Assembly (NCBI GenBank): GCA_938027385.1
Contig: CALJBF010000033.1
Span: 1 to 16,597 of the forward strand
From: an uncultured Porphyromonadaceae bacterium
Lineage (GTDB): Bacteria > Bacteroidota > Bacteroidia > Bacteroidales > Muribaculaceae
Reading direction: 5' to 3'
DNA: 16,597 nt
A program made the position numbers and the translations under genes. The notes under the pieces are model-generated. The model saw only the letters and a program-made list of their open reading frames with translations. It made no database searches and was not told where the DNA came from. Below, piece by piece: positions 8,231 through 14,769 of the stretch (position 1 is the stretch's first letter; each line of letters begins with the position of its first letter).

Positions 8231-8270
8231 GAATGATGACATTTTTTATGAATGTGATATTGATTCTGGA

Positions 8271-8333
8271 GCTCGAATTAGGCGAGCATGTAATTTTGAC
8301 ACAAATATAATAAGAATTCTTTCAAACACACAA
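8271..8333 (-). promoter_or_regulatory. Promoter and leader hairpin for the 628-aa secreted protein
   Basis: On the minus strand 8309-8302 reads TATATTTG, an exact TAnnTTTG -7 box. A TTG at 8333-8331 lies 21 bp upstream as a possible -33 element. The predicted leader is about 55-70 nt and includes a small hairpin, GCTCG (8271-8275) with CGAGC (8283-8287). A plus-strand TAATTTTG (8291-8298) overlaps this area but has no -33 box. Confidence 0.5.
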
Positions 8334-8336
8334 TTT

Positions 8337-8367
8337 TTTCAATGGATTTCGACCATATCTATTGAAA
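8337..8367. repeat. Inverted repeat midway between two divergent secreted-protein promoters
   Basis: TTTCAATGGAT (8337-8347) and ATCTATTGAAA (8357-8367) are complementary over 11 bp with one G-T mismatch, with a 9-bp spacer. ATCTATTG recurs at 8379-8386, exactly 22 bp after its copy at 8357-8364. The element lies just upstream of the likely -33 of the minus gene and upstream of the -7 box of the plus gene, a typical place for a regulator site. Confidence 0.5.
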
Positions 8368-8416
8368 TACGGACAAAAATCTATTGGCATGCCGAATTAA
8401 CGAGCCATTTTATGTG

Positions 8417-8424
8417 TATCTTTG
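8417..8424 (+). promoter_or_regulatory. -7 box for the 405-aa secreted protein gene
   Basis: TATCTTTG is an exact TAnnTTTG match, 34 bp before the ATG at 8459. No TTTG was found at the expected 19-21 bp upstream, so a regulator may be needed or the -33 element may be degenerate. Confidence 0.5.
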
Positions 8425-8458
8425 CACCATTCACAACCACATCACATATTATTTTTAT

Positions 8459-9676
8459 ATGAAGAAATTTTACCTCCCTTTAATCATGGCGGTCGCCTGC
8501 ACCGCCGGCATGCGGGGCGCCGACCCGATTACCGTCGATTTCGTGCCGAACAAAATGCAGTATATGTGCAAGCCCGGCGCGCTGCCTGACACCGACGTGC
8601 TGGTGTTCAACATCACCGAGACCGATTTCTATCCCGACCACACGACGAAACATCCAGGCTGGACGCTGGCCCTCGAGGCCGTCGGTCCGCTCAGCAACAC
8701 CCAGGTCAACGAAGACCCCGGCGTGCCGGTAGGCTCATATACCGTGGGGATCGGCTGGGACGACAAGGGAAAGTATGTACCCTTCACCATACGCGACTAT
8801 TCCGAAGCACGCCATATCGTGGATGACGGAACGGACCGTTATACCGACCATTACGACATCAACTCTGGCAATTTCGAGATTACCCGGGAGGACGACAGAT
8901 ATTACATCTCGGGGCAACTCCAGGGAAAGGCCTACAGCCTCACCGACAGCCAGGAGGTCACCGTCAATATCGCCAGGACAGAAGTGTCGCCGGAGTACAC
9001 ATTCTTCGGCTATCCCGAGGTCGAGGACGGTTACGAACTCACCGACCCGGGACTCATCGGCTCATACACCGTGCGGTCATACAAAAACTCGGCATACTGG
9101 GGCGAATACAACCTTGAGTTCTACACCACGCCCCTTGACGAGACTGTGACCGTAAGCGGCGCCGGCGCGATAATGAAGGTGGTGCTATGCACCCGAGCCG
9201 ACGAAGAAATCTCGCCGGAGTCACTGGCCGGCGAATACCCGCACAAGTCATATCTCTACAGTATCTACGAGCCGTTCGACATGCGCGGCGGTTTCCTGAT
9301 GGAGGTCGACCTCACGTTCGGCGCCACCCAGGGCTCGCGTATCACAGTCTACGATCCCCATGGCCTCCCGATAAAGAGCTCGTTCGCCGATTCGGGCGTC
9401 ACCAAAGTGACATACCTCGGCGACCTTCAGTACCGCATCGAAACCGACATGTTCAACCAGTTCGGCGACGTTTCGCGCTGTGTATGGGAGGGGCCGCTGT
9501 TCGAGCATGTGAAGAACGCGCCCAAGGTGGCCGGCATCGACGGCATCATCGCCGACACCGACAATGCTCCCGCCGAATACTTCGACCTCTCGGGCAAGCG
9601 CGTCGAAGGCGATATGGCTCCGGGCATCTACCTGATGCGCCGCGGCGACACCGTCACCAAACAGATTGTAAGATGA
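8459..9676 (+). CDS. Secreted protein of unknown function with C-terminal YFDLSGKRV...PGIYL tail
   Basis: 405 aa. I start it at ATG 8459 (MKKFYLPLIMAVACTAG), because the frame upstream to 8384 lacks ATG and overlaps the promoter. Residues 1-21 are a signal peptide, probably cleaved after GMRGA; the Cys at 14 lacks a good lipobox. The mature part is beta-rich and acidic (DFVPNKMQYMCKPGALPD, SGNFEITREDDRYYISGQL, GSYTVRSYKNSAYWGEYNLEF). I do not recognise a catalytic domain. The tail, EYFDLSGKRV followed by PGIYLMRRGD and KQIVR, belongs to the same sorting-type class as the divergent neighbour. Two sub-regions ending in GQL/DLQYRI suggest repeated beta-sandwich units that report lipocalin-like or carbohydrate-binding folds, but this is speculative. 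Probably monocistronic, ending at a convergent hairpin. Confidence 0.87.
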   Translation: MKKFYLPLIMAVACTAGMRGADPITVDFVPNKMQYMCKPGALPDTDVLVFNITETDFYPDHTTKHPGWTLALEAVGPLSNTQVNEDPGVPVGSYTVGIGWDDKGKYVPFTIRDYSEARHIVDDGTDRYTDHYDINSGNFEITREDDRYYISGQLQGKAYSLTDSQEVTVNIARTEVSPEYTFFGYPEVEDGYELTDPGLIGSYTVRSYKNSAYWGEYNLEFYTTPLDETVTVSGAGAIMKVVLCTRADEEISPESLAGEYPHKSYLYSIYEPFDMRGGFLMEVDLTFGATQGSRITVYDPHGLPIKSSFADSGVTKVTYLGDLQYRIETDMFNQFGDVSRCVWEGPLFEHVKNAPKVAGIDGIIADTDNAPAEYFDLSGKRVEGDMAPGIYLMRRGDTVTKQIVR

Positions 9677-9715
9677 CACTTATAAAACAGTAAAATCACA
9701 CTTATATAACTGTTT
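9676..9715. repeat. Short direct and inverted repeats just after the 405-aa gene
   Basis: ACACTTATA occurs at 9676-9684 and 9698-9706, a 22-bp period. AAACAGT (9685-9691) and ACTGTTT (9709-9715) form a 7-bp inverted repeat with a 17-nt loop. It may be part of transcript-end processing, but no strong T-run follows. Confidence 0.3.
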
Positions 9716-9735
9716 CACACAAATCAACGCAGAAA

Positions 9736-9769
9736 GATGGCGCTATGTCTCGACCGGCACGGCGCCATC
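9736..9769. terminator. Bidirectional terminator-like hairpin between convergent genes
   Basis: GATGGCGC (9736-9743) and GCGCCATC (9762-9769) form a perfect 8-bp stem with an 18-nt loop, in the 113-bp gap between the stop at 9676 and the regulator stop at 9790. Neither side has a long T-run (plus side ACTATTTATATC), so termination strength is uncertain, but the position fits a shared terminator. Confidence 0.55.
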
Positions 9770-9789
9770 ACTATTTATATCTTGAAATT

Positions 9790-11598
9790 TCAGAGGGAAT
9801 TGACGAGGTCGTCGAGCGATTCCTCCTTCCCCAGACCCATCTTCTTGCGTATGCGGTAGCGGGCTGAATTGACCGAGGCGCGCGAGATGCCGAGCGCCAG
9901 CGCTATGTCATCGGTGGACTGACCGATGCGGATCAGCATGCACAAGTTCTCGTCGCCTGGCGTAAGCCCCTGACAACGGGCGCGCAGACGGGTCAGGAAC
10001 TCGGGATAAAGCGCCGTGAACGAGTGGCGGAACCGCGCGGTATCCTCGGCCGACATCGATGAGGGGGTGAGCTCGCTCCAGTTCTTCTCCATGTCGGCAC
10101 CCGACTGCAGCTGCTCGATACGGCGGTTCAGCATCTTCTGGTTCTCGATGAGCGTGGTGATCTGATGCGAGTCCACGGCCCTGCGCCTGACATGCAACCG
10201 GTGACTGAGAACCAGATAGATACCTGCCCATATCAGCAACGCCGCGCCGAGCACGCATGCCAGCGTGAGCCAGAGCACGCGGTCGCGCTCGTGCGAAATC
10301 TCGGCTTTCAGACGGCTGTTCTCGCGCAGATGTGCCTTCACTCGGTACTGCAGGTCGGCGGCTATCGACTGGTAGCGGGCATGGATTATGTCTATTGAGT
10401 CAGCCAGGGCGAAAGTCTCGCCGTAAAGCCTTGAAGCATCCCCCAGGCGCCCCGTGCTGGTATAGATCTCGATGAGGTTGCGGTCGGCACCGAGAAGAAG
10501 GGCCGGCTCGGGGCACTGGGCGATCGAGTCGCGGGCCTGCTCCATGAGCGACAGCCCCGACACGTCGCCTGACAGCCAGCGTGCATAGCCAAGCGCCAGC
10601 TGTTCCTCCCAGAGGCCGTGCCGGTCGGCCACATACGCGTCGAGGTCGGCTATCGCCCGGCTGAGATCGGCCTTGTCGGCACAATATTTCACCGCCAGCA
10701 CGGCACGGCGCGCCCTTATGTAGTTGCGGAACACGCCGCCATGCGGCTCACGCAGCCGGTCGACGACCCGCTCGGCCGAGTCAAGGTACACGAAAGCCGA
10801 ATCAGCCGCCCCCTTGCCGGCGAAAATGAAGGCACGGAACGTGAAAAGGTCGGTGAGCAGATAGTCGTTGGGCCGTGCCAGCTCAAGAGCCCGGCTGTTG
10901 GCCGTCAGGGCCGAGTCATACATCTCTACACTCGAATAGAGGTTCGACTTGTTCCCGAGCACATACACCGCGTCGCGCATTGGCCATCCGGTGGCCGCCA
11001 GGGTATCCTGTGCCTCGTTCAGCAGATCCATGGCCTGCGGAAAACGCCCGCGGTCACAGCACAGCATCGCGGCCTGCGCCAGCACCTGGGCCGACAGCCA
11101 CCTGCCGCCGTGACGCATTGCATGCACGGCCCTCTGCTGCATGTCGTAGGCCGCGGGAGGGTCTGACTCGCACAGCAGACGGGCCGTGAGATGAGCGCAG
11201 ATCTCCTCCTGTGTCTGGTCACTGCTCGGGGGCAATGACGCCGCCGCCGCCACGAGCGAGTCAAAGCCGCGGTCCTTGAGCATATAGGCGCACATGGCTT
11301 TGAATGTGGCGATATAGAATCTGTTCGGAACCGACACCTCAAGCCGGCCAAGTGAGTCGAGCACACGCGCATAATGGCGCACGGAATCGGCATCAACAGC
11401 CCTGTAATAGGCGGTGTGATACAGACGTCCCTCGCCTCCGGGGTCAGCCCGGAGCCGCTCAAGACAGACCGCGTACCCTTCGTCAGGCGCCATCACGGCC
11501 ACAGAGTCGGCAAAACCGTCGGCCGACCACTCTTGATGCCCTCTGTGACACCCCGGCAAAAACGCCAGCATCACAGCTATCAGAAACAGTTTCCTCAT
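9790..11598 (-). CDS. Membrane-anchored TPR regulator with C-terminal LuxR-like HTH
   Basis: 602 aa. The N-terminus MRKLFLIAVMLAFLPGC is a signal peptide; Cys17 in LPGC could be lipidated, though Pro at -2 is unusual. Residues 50-420 are alpha-helical with degenerate tetratricopeptide repeats (AYDMQQRAVHAMRHGG, FPQAMDLLNEAQDTLAATG, YDSALTANSRALELARP). About 415-440 is a charged coiled coil (LRENSRLKAEISHERDR), and 443-464 is one transmembrane helix. After a linker, residues 545-602 carry the DNA-binding domain: LTPGDENLCMLIRIGQSTDDIA, then ALGISRASVNSARYRIRKKMGL, a LuxR/GerE-type helix-turn-helix. The predicted topology is periplasmic TPR sensor, one membrane crossing, cytoplasmic HTH. Bacteroidetes have many such one-protein regulators, usually of unknown signal. 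It is adjacent to two secreted-protein genes, and its upstream region shares ATCTATTG repeats with theirs. Confidence 0.9.
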   Translation of the reverse strand: MRKLFLIAVMLAFLPGCHRGHQEWSADGFADSVAVMAPDEGYAVCLERLRADPGGEGRLYHTAYYRAVDADSVRHYARVLDSLGRLEVSVPNRFYIATFKAMCAYMLKDRGFDSLVAAAASLPPSSDQTQEEICAHLTARLLCESDPPAAYDMQQRAVHAMRHGGRWLSAQVLAQAAMLCCDRGRFPQAMDLLNEAQDTLAATGWPMRDAVYVLGNKSNLYSSVEMYDSALTANSRALELARPNDYLLTDLFTFRAFIFAGKGAADSAFVYLDSAERVVDRLREPHGGVFRNYIRARRAVLAVKYCADKADLSRAIADLDAYVADRHGLWEEQLALGYARWLSGDVSGLSLMEQARDSIAQCPEPALLLGADRNLIEIYTSTGRLGDASRLYGETFALADSIDIIHARYQSIAADLQYRVKAHLRENSRLKAEISHERDRVLWLTLACVLGAALLIWAGIYLVLSHRLHVRRRAVDSHQITTLIENQKMLNRRIEQLQSGADMEKNWSELTPSSMSAEDTARFRHSFTALYPEFLTRLRARCQGLTPGDENLCMLIRIGQSTDDIALALGISRASVNSARYRIRKKMGLGKEESLDDLVNSL

Positions 11599-11616
11599 CT
11601 CAAAGCAATTGAATCA

Positions 11617-11681
11617 CAAATCTACCAAATTTAGGCGGTTACAACAGCATACGCACCGCAAATCTATTGAATAATCTATTG
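11617..11681 (-). promoter_or_regulatory. Two -7 boxes and ATCTATTG direct repeats upstream of the TPR-HTH regulator
   Basis: TAGATTTG, an exact TAnnTTTG match, occurs twice on the minus strand: 11624-11617 (19 bp before the ATG at 11598) and 11666-11659. A TTG at 11644-11642 is 17 bp upstream of the first box, slightly short for a -33. AATCTATTG is directly repeated at 11661-11669 and 11673-11681, a 12-bp period; the first copy overlaps the distal -7 box, consistent with a regulator site competing with polymerase. Confidence 0.5.
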
Positions 11682-11761
11682 CACCCGCCTCCGGAACCAC
11701 CTGCGGCAGCCGACGGCAATAGTTCATATATCCGCCACCACGATAAATGACACCCGATAGA

Positions 11762-11799
11762 CGGCGCTCCAAAAGGGCGCCGGCAGCCTTCCGTGCCGT
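11762..11799. repeat. GC-rich hairpin cluster between the regulator and pheS
   Basis: CGGCGC (11762-11767) pairs with GCGCCG (11777-11782) over a 9-nt loop, and ACGGC (11761-11765) could alternatively pair with GCCGT (11795-11799). The 11684-11800 stretch is more GC-rich than the flanking promoters. No gene is convincing here; the origin is unknown and it may be an old interspersed repeat. Confidence 0.4.
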
Positions 11800-11809
11800 A
11801 AAGAAAGTT

Positions 11810-11840
11810 TTTGAGGGTTTGTGGATTTTTAGTAATTTTG
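11810..11840 (+). promoter_or_regulatory. Canonical Bacteroidetes promoter for pheS
   Basis: -33 box TTTG (11810-11813), a 19-bp spacer and -7 box TAATTTTG (11833-11840) fit the Bacteroidetes consensus fully. The predicted transcript begins near 11845, giving a leader of about 35 nt before ATG 11880. It probably drives pheS and the three genes behind it. No leader-peptide attenuator was seen. Confidence 0.8.
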
Positions 11841-11879
11841 TGGCTTAGAACAAACAGCAAACAAACACATCCACAGAAG

Positions 11880-12902
11880 ATGCTTCAGAAAATAGACGCA
11901 CTCAAAGCCGAAATCGAGGCTCTTGAGGCCGCCACTCCCCAGGAGGTAGAGGCCCTGCGCATAAAATACCTGTCAAAGAAAGGTGTGGTCAGCTCGCTGA
12001 TGAACGATTTCCGCTCGGTTCCCGCCGACCAGAAACGCGCCGTCGGCATGGCCGTCAACGAACTCAAGACACTCGCCACCGAGAAGATCAACGCTCTCAA
12101 GGAGGCCACCGAGACGGCCGACACCGGATTTGACGGGCTCGACCTCACCCGCTCGGCGGCGCCGATGCCGCTGGGCACACGCCACCCGCTGTCGCTGGTG
12201 CGCGAGGAGATTTCGGGCATCTTCCGCCGCCTCGGGTTCAACATCGCCGAAGGCCCCGAGATCGAGGATGACTGGCATGTGTTCTCGTCGCTGAACTTCG
12301 CCGAAGACCATCCGGCCCGCGACATGCAGGACACATTCTTCATCGGCCGCAACCCCGAGGTGCTGCTGCGCACCCACACGTCGTCGGTGCAGACCCGTGT
12401 CATGGAGCACGCCCAGCCCCCCATCCGCATCATCTGCCCGGGCCGTGTGTACCGCAACGAGGCCATCTCGGCGCGCGCGCACTGTTTCTTCCATCAGGTC
12501 GAGGCGCTGTATGTAGACCGCAACGTGTCGTTCGCCGACCTGAAACAGACCCTGCTCTACTTCGCCCGCGAGATGTTCGGCCCCGAGACCAAAATCCGCC
12601 TGCGCCCGAGCTACTTCCCCTTCACCGAACCGTCGGCCGAGATGGATATCTCGTGCAACCTCTGCGGCGGCGAGGGTTGCGGTTTCTGCAAGCACACCGG
12701 CTGGGTGGAGATTCTCGGCTGCGGCATGGTAGACCCCAACGTGCTCGACGCCTGCGGCATCGACTCGAAAGAATACAGCGGTTTCGCCCTCGGCATGGGC
12801 GTGGAACGCATCGCCAACCTCAAATACCGCGTGAACGACCTGCGACTGTTCTCTGAGAACGACCGCCGTTTCCTGCGCGAATTCACCGCAACCCACGCCT
12901 GA
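11880..12902 (+). CDS. pheS: Phenylalanine-tRNA ligase alpha subunit
   Basis: 340 aa from ATG 11880. An earlier in-frame TTG at 11811 lies within the promoter and is rejected; MLQKIDALKAEIEAL is the usual N-terminal helix. PheS forms the alpha2beta2 enzyme that charges tRNA-Phe in the cytoplasm. Residues 1-85 are the tRNA-binding coiled coil. The class II catalytic core carries HPL (102-104), LLRTHTSSVQ (162-171), PGRVYRNE (187-194), HQVEAL (205-210), RPSYFPFTEPSAE (242-254) and motif 3 GFALGMGVERIANLKY (301-316). Cys259, 262, 267 and 270 lie in a CxxCxxxxCxxC stretch before HTGWVEILGCGMV, which I believe is common in related bacteria. The beta subunit gene pheT is not adjacent, unlike in many bacteria; nth follows after 34 bp. 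Confidence 0.97.
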   Translation: MLQKIDALKAEIEALEAATPQEVEALRIKYLSKKGVVSSLMNDFRSVPADQKRAVGMAVNELKTLATEKINALKEATETADTGFDGLDLTRSAAPMPLGTRHPLSLVREEISGIFRRLGFNIAEGPEIEDDWHVFSSLNFAEDHPARDMQDTFFIGRNPEVLLRTHTSSVQTRVMEHAQPPIRIICPGRVYRNEAISARAHCFFHQVEALYVDRNVSFADLKQTLLYFAREMFGPETKIRLRPSYFPFTEPSAEMDISCNLCGGEGCGFCKHTGWVEILGCGMVDPNVLDACGIDSKEYSGFALGMGVERIANLKYRVNDLRLFSENDRRFLREFTATHA

Positions 12903-12936
12903 CACCGGGTATCTTACCTCACCAGCAACCACGCCG

Positions 12937-13581
12937 ATGACCCTAAAGGAACGATACGAGAACGTGATGCGCAGTTTTGCCGACGCCATGCCCGCGCCGG
13001 AAACCGAACTGCGCTACGACTCGCCGTTCCACCTGCTCATCGCTGTGATACTGTCGGCTCAGTGCACCGACAAGCGCGTGAACATGATCACGCCACCGCT
13101 GTTCGAGGCATATCCTGACCCGGCGACGCTGGGCGCCGCACCGGTCGAGGAGATTTTCGGCTACATAAAGTCGGTCTCGTACCCCAACAACAAGGCCCGC
13201 TCGCTCTCGGGCATGGCCAGGACGCTTGTCGAGGAGTTCGGCGGCGAGGTTCCCGACAATATCGACGACCTGCTGCGCATCCCCGGCGTGGGGCGCAAGA
13301 CCGCCAACGTAATGCTCTCGGTGGTGTGGGGAAAAGCCGCCATGGCCGTCGACACCCATGTCTTCCGCGTGAGCGAGCGAATCGGGCTCACCACCGGCTC
13401 GAAAACTCCGCTTGAAACCGAAAAGACCCTTGTCAGGCATATCCCCGAGACCGACATACCACGCGCGCACCACTGGCTCATTCTTCATGGCCGCTATGTG
13501 TGCAAGGCACGCCGCCCCGACTGCCTGAACTGCACGGTGACACAGTGGTGCCGCTGGTATCAGCGTAACAGTAAGGAGTAA
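12937..13581 (+). CDS. nth: Endonuclease III (DNA glycosylase/AP lyase)
   Basis: 214 aa. Nth removes oxidised pyrimidines and cleaves the resulting abasic site in base-excision repair. Residues 30-45 (PFHLLIAVILSAQCTD) are a family signature. The helix-hairpin-helix is LLRIPGVGRKTANV (112-125) with catalytic Lys121, and the catalytic aspartate is Asp139 in VDTHVFRV. The C-terminal [4Fe-4S] loop is complete: Cys189, 196, 199 and 205 with the standard 6-2-5 spacing. Length matches the E. coli enzyme (211 aa). The ATG at 12937 is 34 bp after the pheS stop, without a promoter, so it is probably co-transcribed. Confidence 0.97.
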   Translation: MTLKERYENVMRSFADAMPAPETELRYDSPFHLLIAVILSAQCTDKRVNMITPPLFEAYPDPATLGAAPVEEIFGYIKSVSYPNNKARSLSGMARTLVEEFGGEVPDNIDDLLRIPGVGRKTANVMLSVVWGKAAMAVDTHVFRVSERIGLTTGSKTPLETEKTLVRHIPETDIPRAHHWLILHGRYVCKARRPDCLNCTVTQWCRWYQRNSKE

Positions 13582-13629
13582 AGCGGCCTGACGTTCTGCA
13601 ACCACCGGCCCTCACCGCCACAATAGATA

Positions 13630-14349
13630 ATGGAGGAAACTTTTCTTTTCATAATAGAGGTCATCGGCACCTTCGCCTTCGCCATCTCGGGCATACGACT
13701 GGCCGCCTATAAATCGTTCGACTGGTTCGGCGCATACGTCGTGGGACTCGTAACGGCCATCGGCGGCGGTACGCTGCGCGACCTGCTGCTTGACATTCCG
13801 GTATTCTGGATGCAGACCTGGATGTACCTCGGCGTGACCGGCATCTCACTGGCCATCGTCATAATCTTCAGGCGCCTGCTTGTCAGCAACGACCGCATGC
13901 TGTTCATATTCGATACGCTGGGTCTGGCGCTGTTCGTGGTGATCGGCATACAGAAAACGCTGGCCACGGGCTACGACATGTGGGTGGCCATAGTGATGGG
14001 TGTGATAACCGGCTCGTTCGGCAGCGTTCTGCGCGACATCCTCATCAACGAGACACCGCTGTTTTTCCGCAAGGACATCTATGCCACGGCCTGTGTGGCC
14101 GGAGGCATCGCCTACTGGCTGGCCACCATCGCCGACCGCACCCCGGTGGCTGCCCAGCTCACCTGCGCCATGACCATAATAATACTGCGCATGTGCGCCC
14201 TCAGGTGGAACTGGTCATTGCCCGTGTTGCATTACGACGCCATGCCCGCAACCGAAGAGAACCAGACCTCCGGCAAACCTGACGGCACCGCCACGACCGA
14301 CGACCATGACAGACTCAACGACCACATCGATGACAGCCACCGTGACTGA
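13630..14349 (+). CDS. TRIC-type cation channel family membrane protein (UPF0126, YicG/YadS-like)
   Basis: 239 aa inner-membrane protein with about seven hydrophobic helices in two inverted repeats. The hallmark repeats are visible: AIGGGTLRDLLLD (43-55) and TGSFGSVLRDILINETPLF (127-145), each with the helix-breaking glycines and RD pair that line the pore in prokaryotic TRIC channels. FRKDIYATACVAGG (146-159) is also conserved. Prokaryotic TRICs are usually about 205 aa; this one has an extra hydrophilic tail from about residue 204, rich in Asp, Thr and His (TTDDHD, DHIDDSHRD), whose end overlaps gtrA by 44 bp. The ion is unknown. It starts 48 bp after nth; CAATAGAT just before the ATG at 13630 is probably chance. 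Confidence 0.93.
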   Translation: MEETFLFIIEVIGTFAFAISGIRLAAYKSFDWFGAYVVGLVTAIGGGTLRDLLLDIPVFWMQTWMYLGVTGISLAIVIIFRRLLVSNDRMLFIFDTLGLALFVVIGIQKTLATGYDMWVAIVMGVITGSFGSVLRDILINETPLFFRKDIYATACVAGGIAYWLATIADRTPVAAQLTCAMTIIILRMCALRWNWSLPVLHYDAMPATEENQTSGKPDGTATTDDHDRLNDHIDDSHRD

Positions 14350-14764
14350 CCGCCATACCATAAAACAGTTTGCGAAATATCTGGCCGTGGGCGTGATAAA
14401 CACGCTCGTGACCCTCGTCGTGATTGTGGCATGCAAATCGCTGTTGGGAATCAACCCGCTGGTTTCCAACGCGCTCGGATACATCGCCGGTGTCGTCAAC
14501 TCGTTTCTGTGGAACAGAGCGTGGGTATTCCGCGCCGACGGCCATCTTACCGCACAGGCCGCGAAGTTCCTGATTGGTTTCGGCCTGTGCTACGGCATAC
14601 AGTTCGCCATCGTGTGGGGCACCATGAAATTCACAATGTTCGACGAGATGCTGTGGCATATCGGCGGTTTCACCCTCTCTGGCTACGGGCTGGTGACCAT
14701 CCTTGCCATGGGGGTCTACACCGTGTGCAACTTCATCTACAACAAGCTTGTATCGTTCCGGTAA
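14306..14764 (+). CDS. GtrA-family four-helix membrane protein
   Basis: 152 aa. GtrA-like proteins are small inner-membrane proteins linked to translocation of lipid-linked sugars in O-antigen or wall glycosylation. Four hydrophobic segments (about 25-45, 55-75, 87-108, 122-145) surround the family signatures KYLAVGVINTL, NALGYIAGVVNSFLWNRAWVF and VCNFIYNKLVSF. The first 15 residues (MTDSTTTSMTATVTD) are polar and weakly conserved, so the real start could be the second ATG at 14330, reducing the overlap with the TRIC gene from 44 to 20 bp. No glycosyltransferase partner is next to it, so the substrate cannot be inferred. It ends 5 bp from the convergent aroC stop. Confidence 0.93.
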   Translation: MTDSTTTSMTATVTDRHTIKQFAKYLAVGVINTLVTLVVIVACKSLLGINPLVSNALGYIAGVVNSFLWNRAWVFRADGHLTAQAAKFLIGFGLCYGIQFAIVWGTMKFTMFDEMLWHIGGFTLSGYGLVTILAMGVYTVCNFIYNKLVSFR

Positions 14765-14769
14765 CCGAC

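Noticed and set aside
11639..11860. 73-aa minus-strand frame in the regulator/pheS gap
   Set aside because: It runs through the hairpin region and the pheS promoter, and the peptide has no coherent fold; the underlying DNA is noted as a repeat instead.
11811..11879. Upstream TTG start for pheS
   Set aside because: The TTG is part of the -33 element and the added peptide is not part of PheS.
12655..12690. Cys-rich motif in PheS as a novel zinc finger
   Set aside because: I believe the CxxCxxxxCxxC stretch before HTGWVEI is shared by many related PheS proteins, so it is not treated as new.
11973..12989. 338-aa open frame on the minus strand
   Set aside because: Antisense to pheS and the start of nth, both with intact family motifs; long antisense frames are common in G+C-rich DNA.
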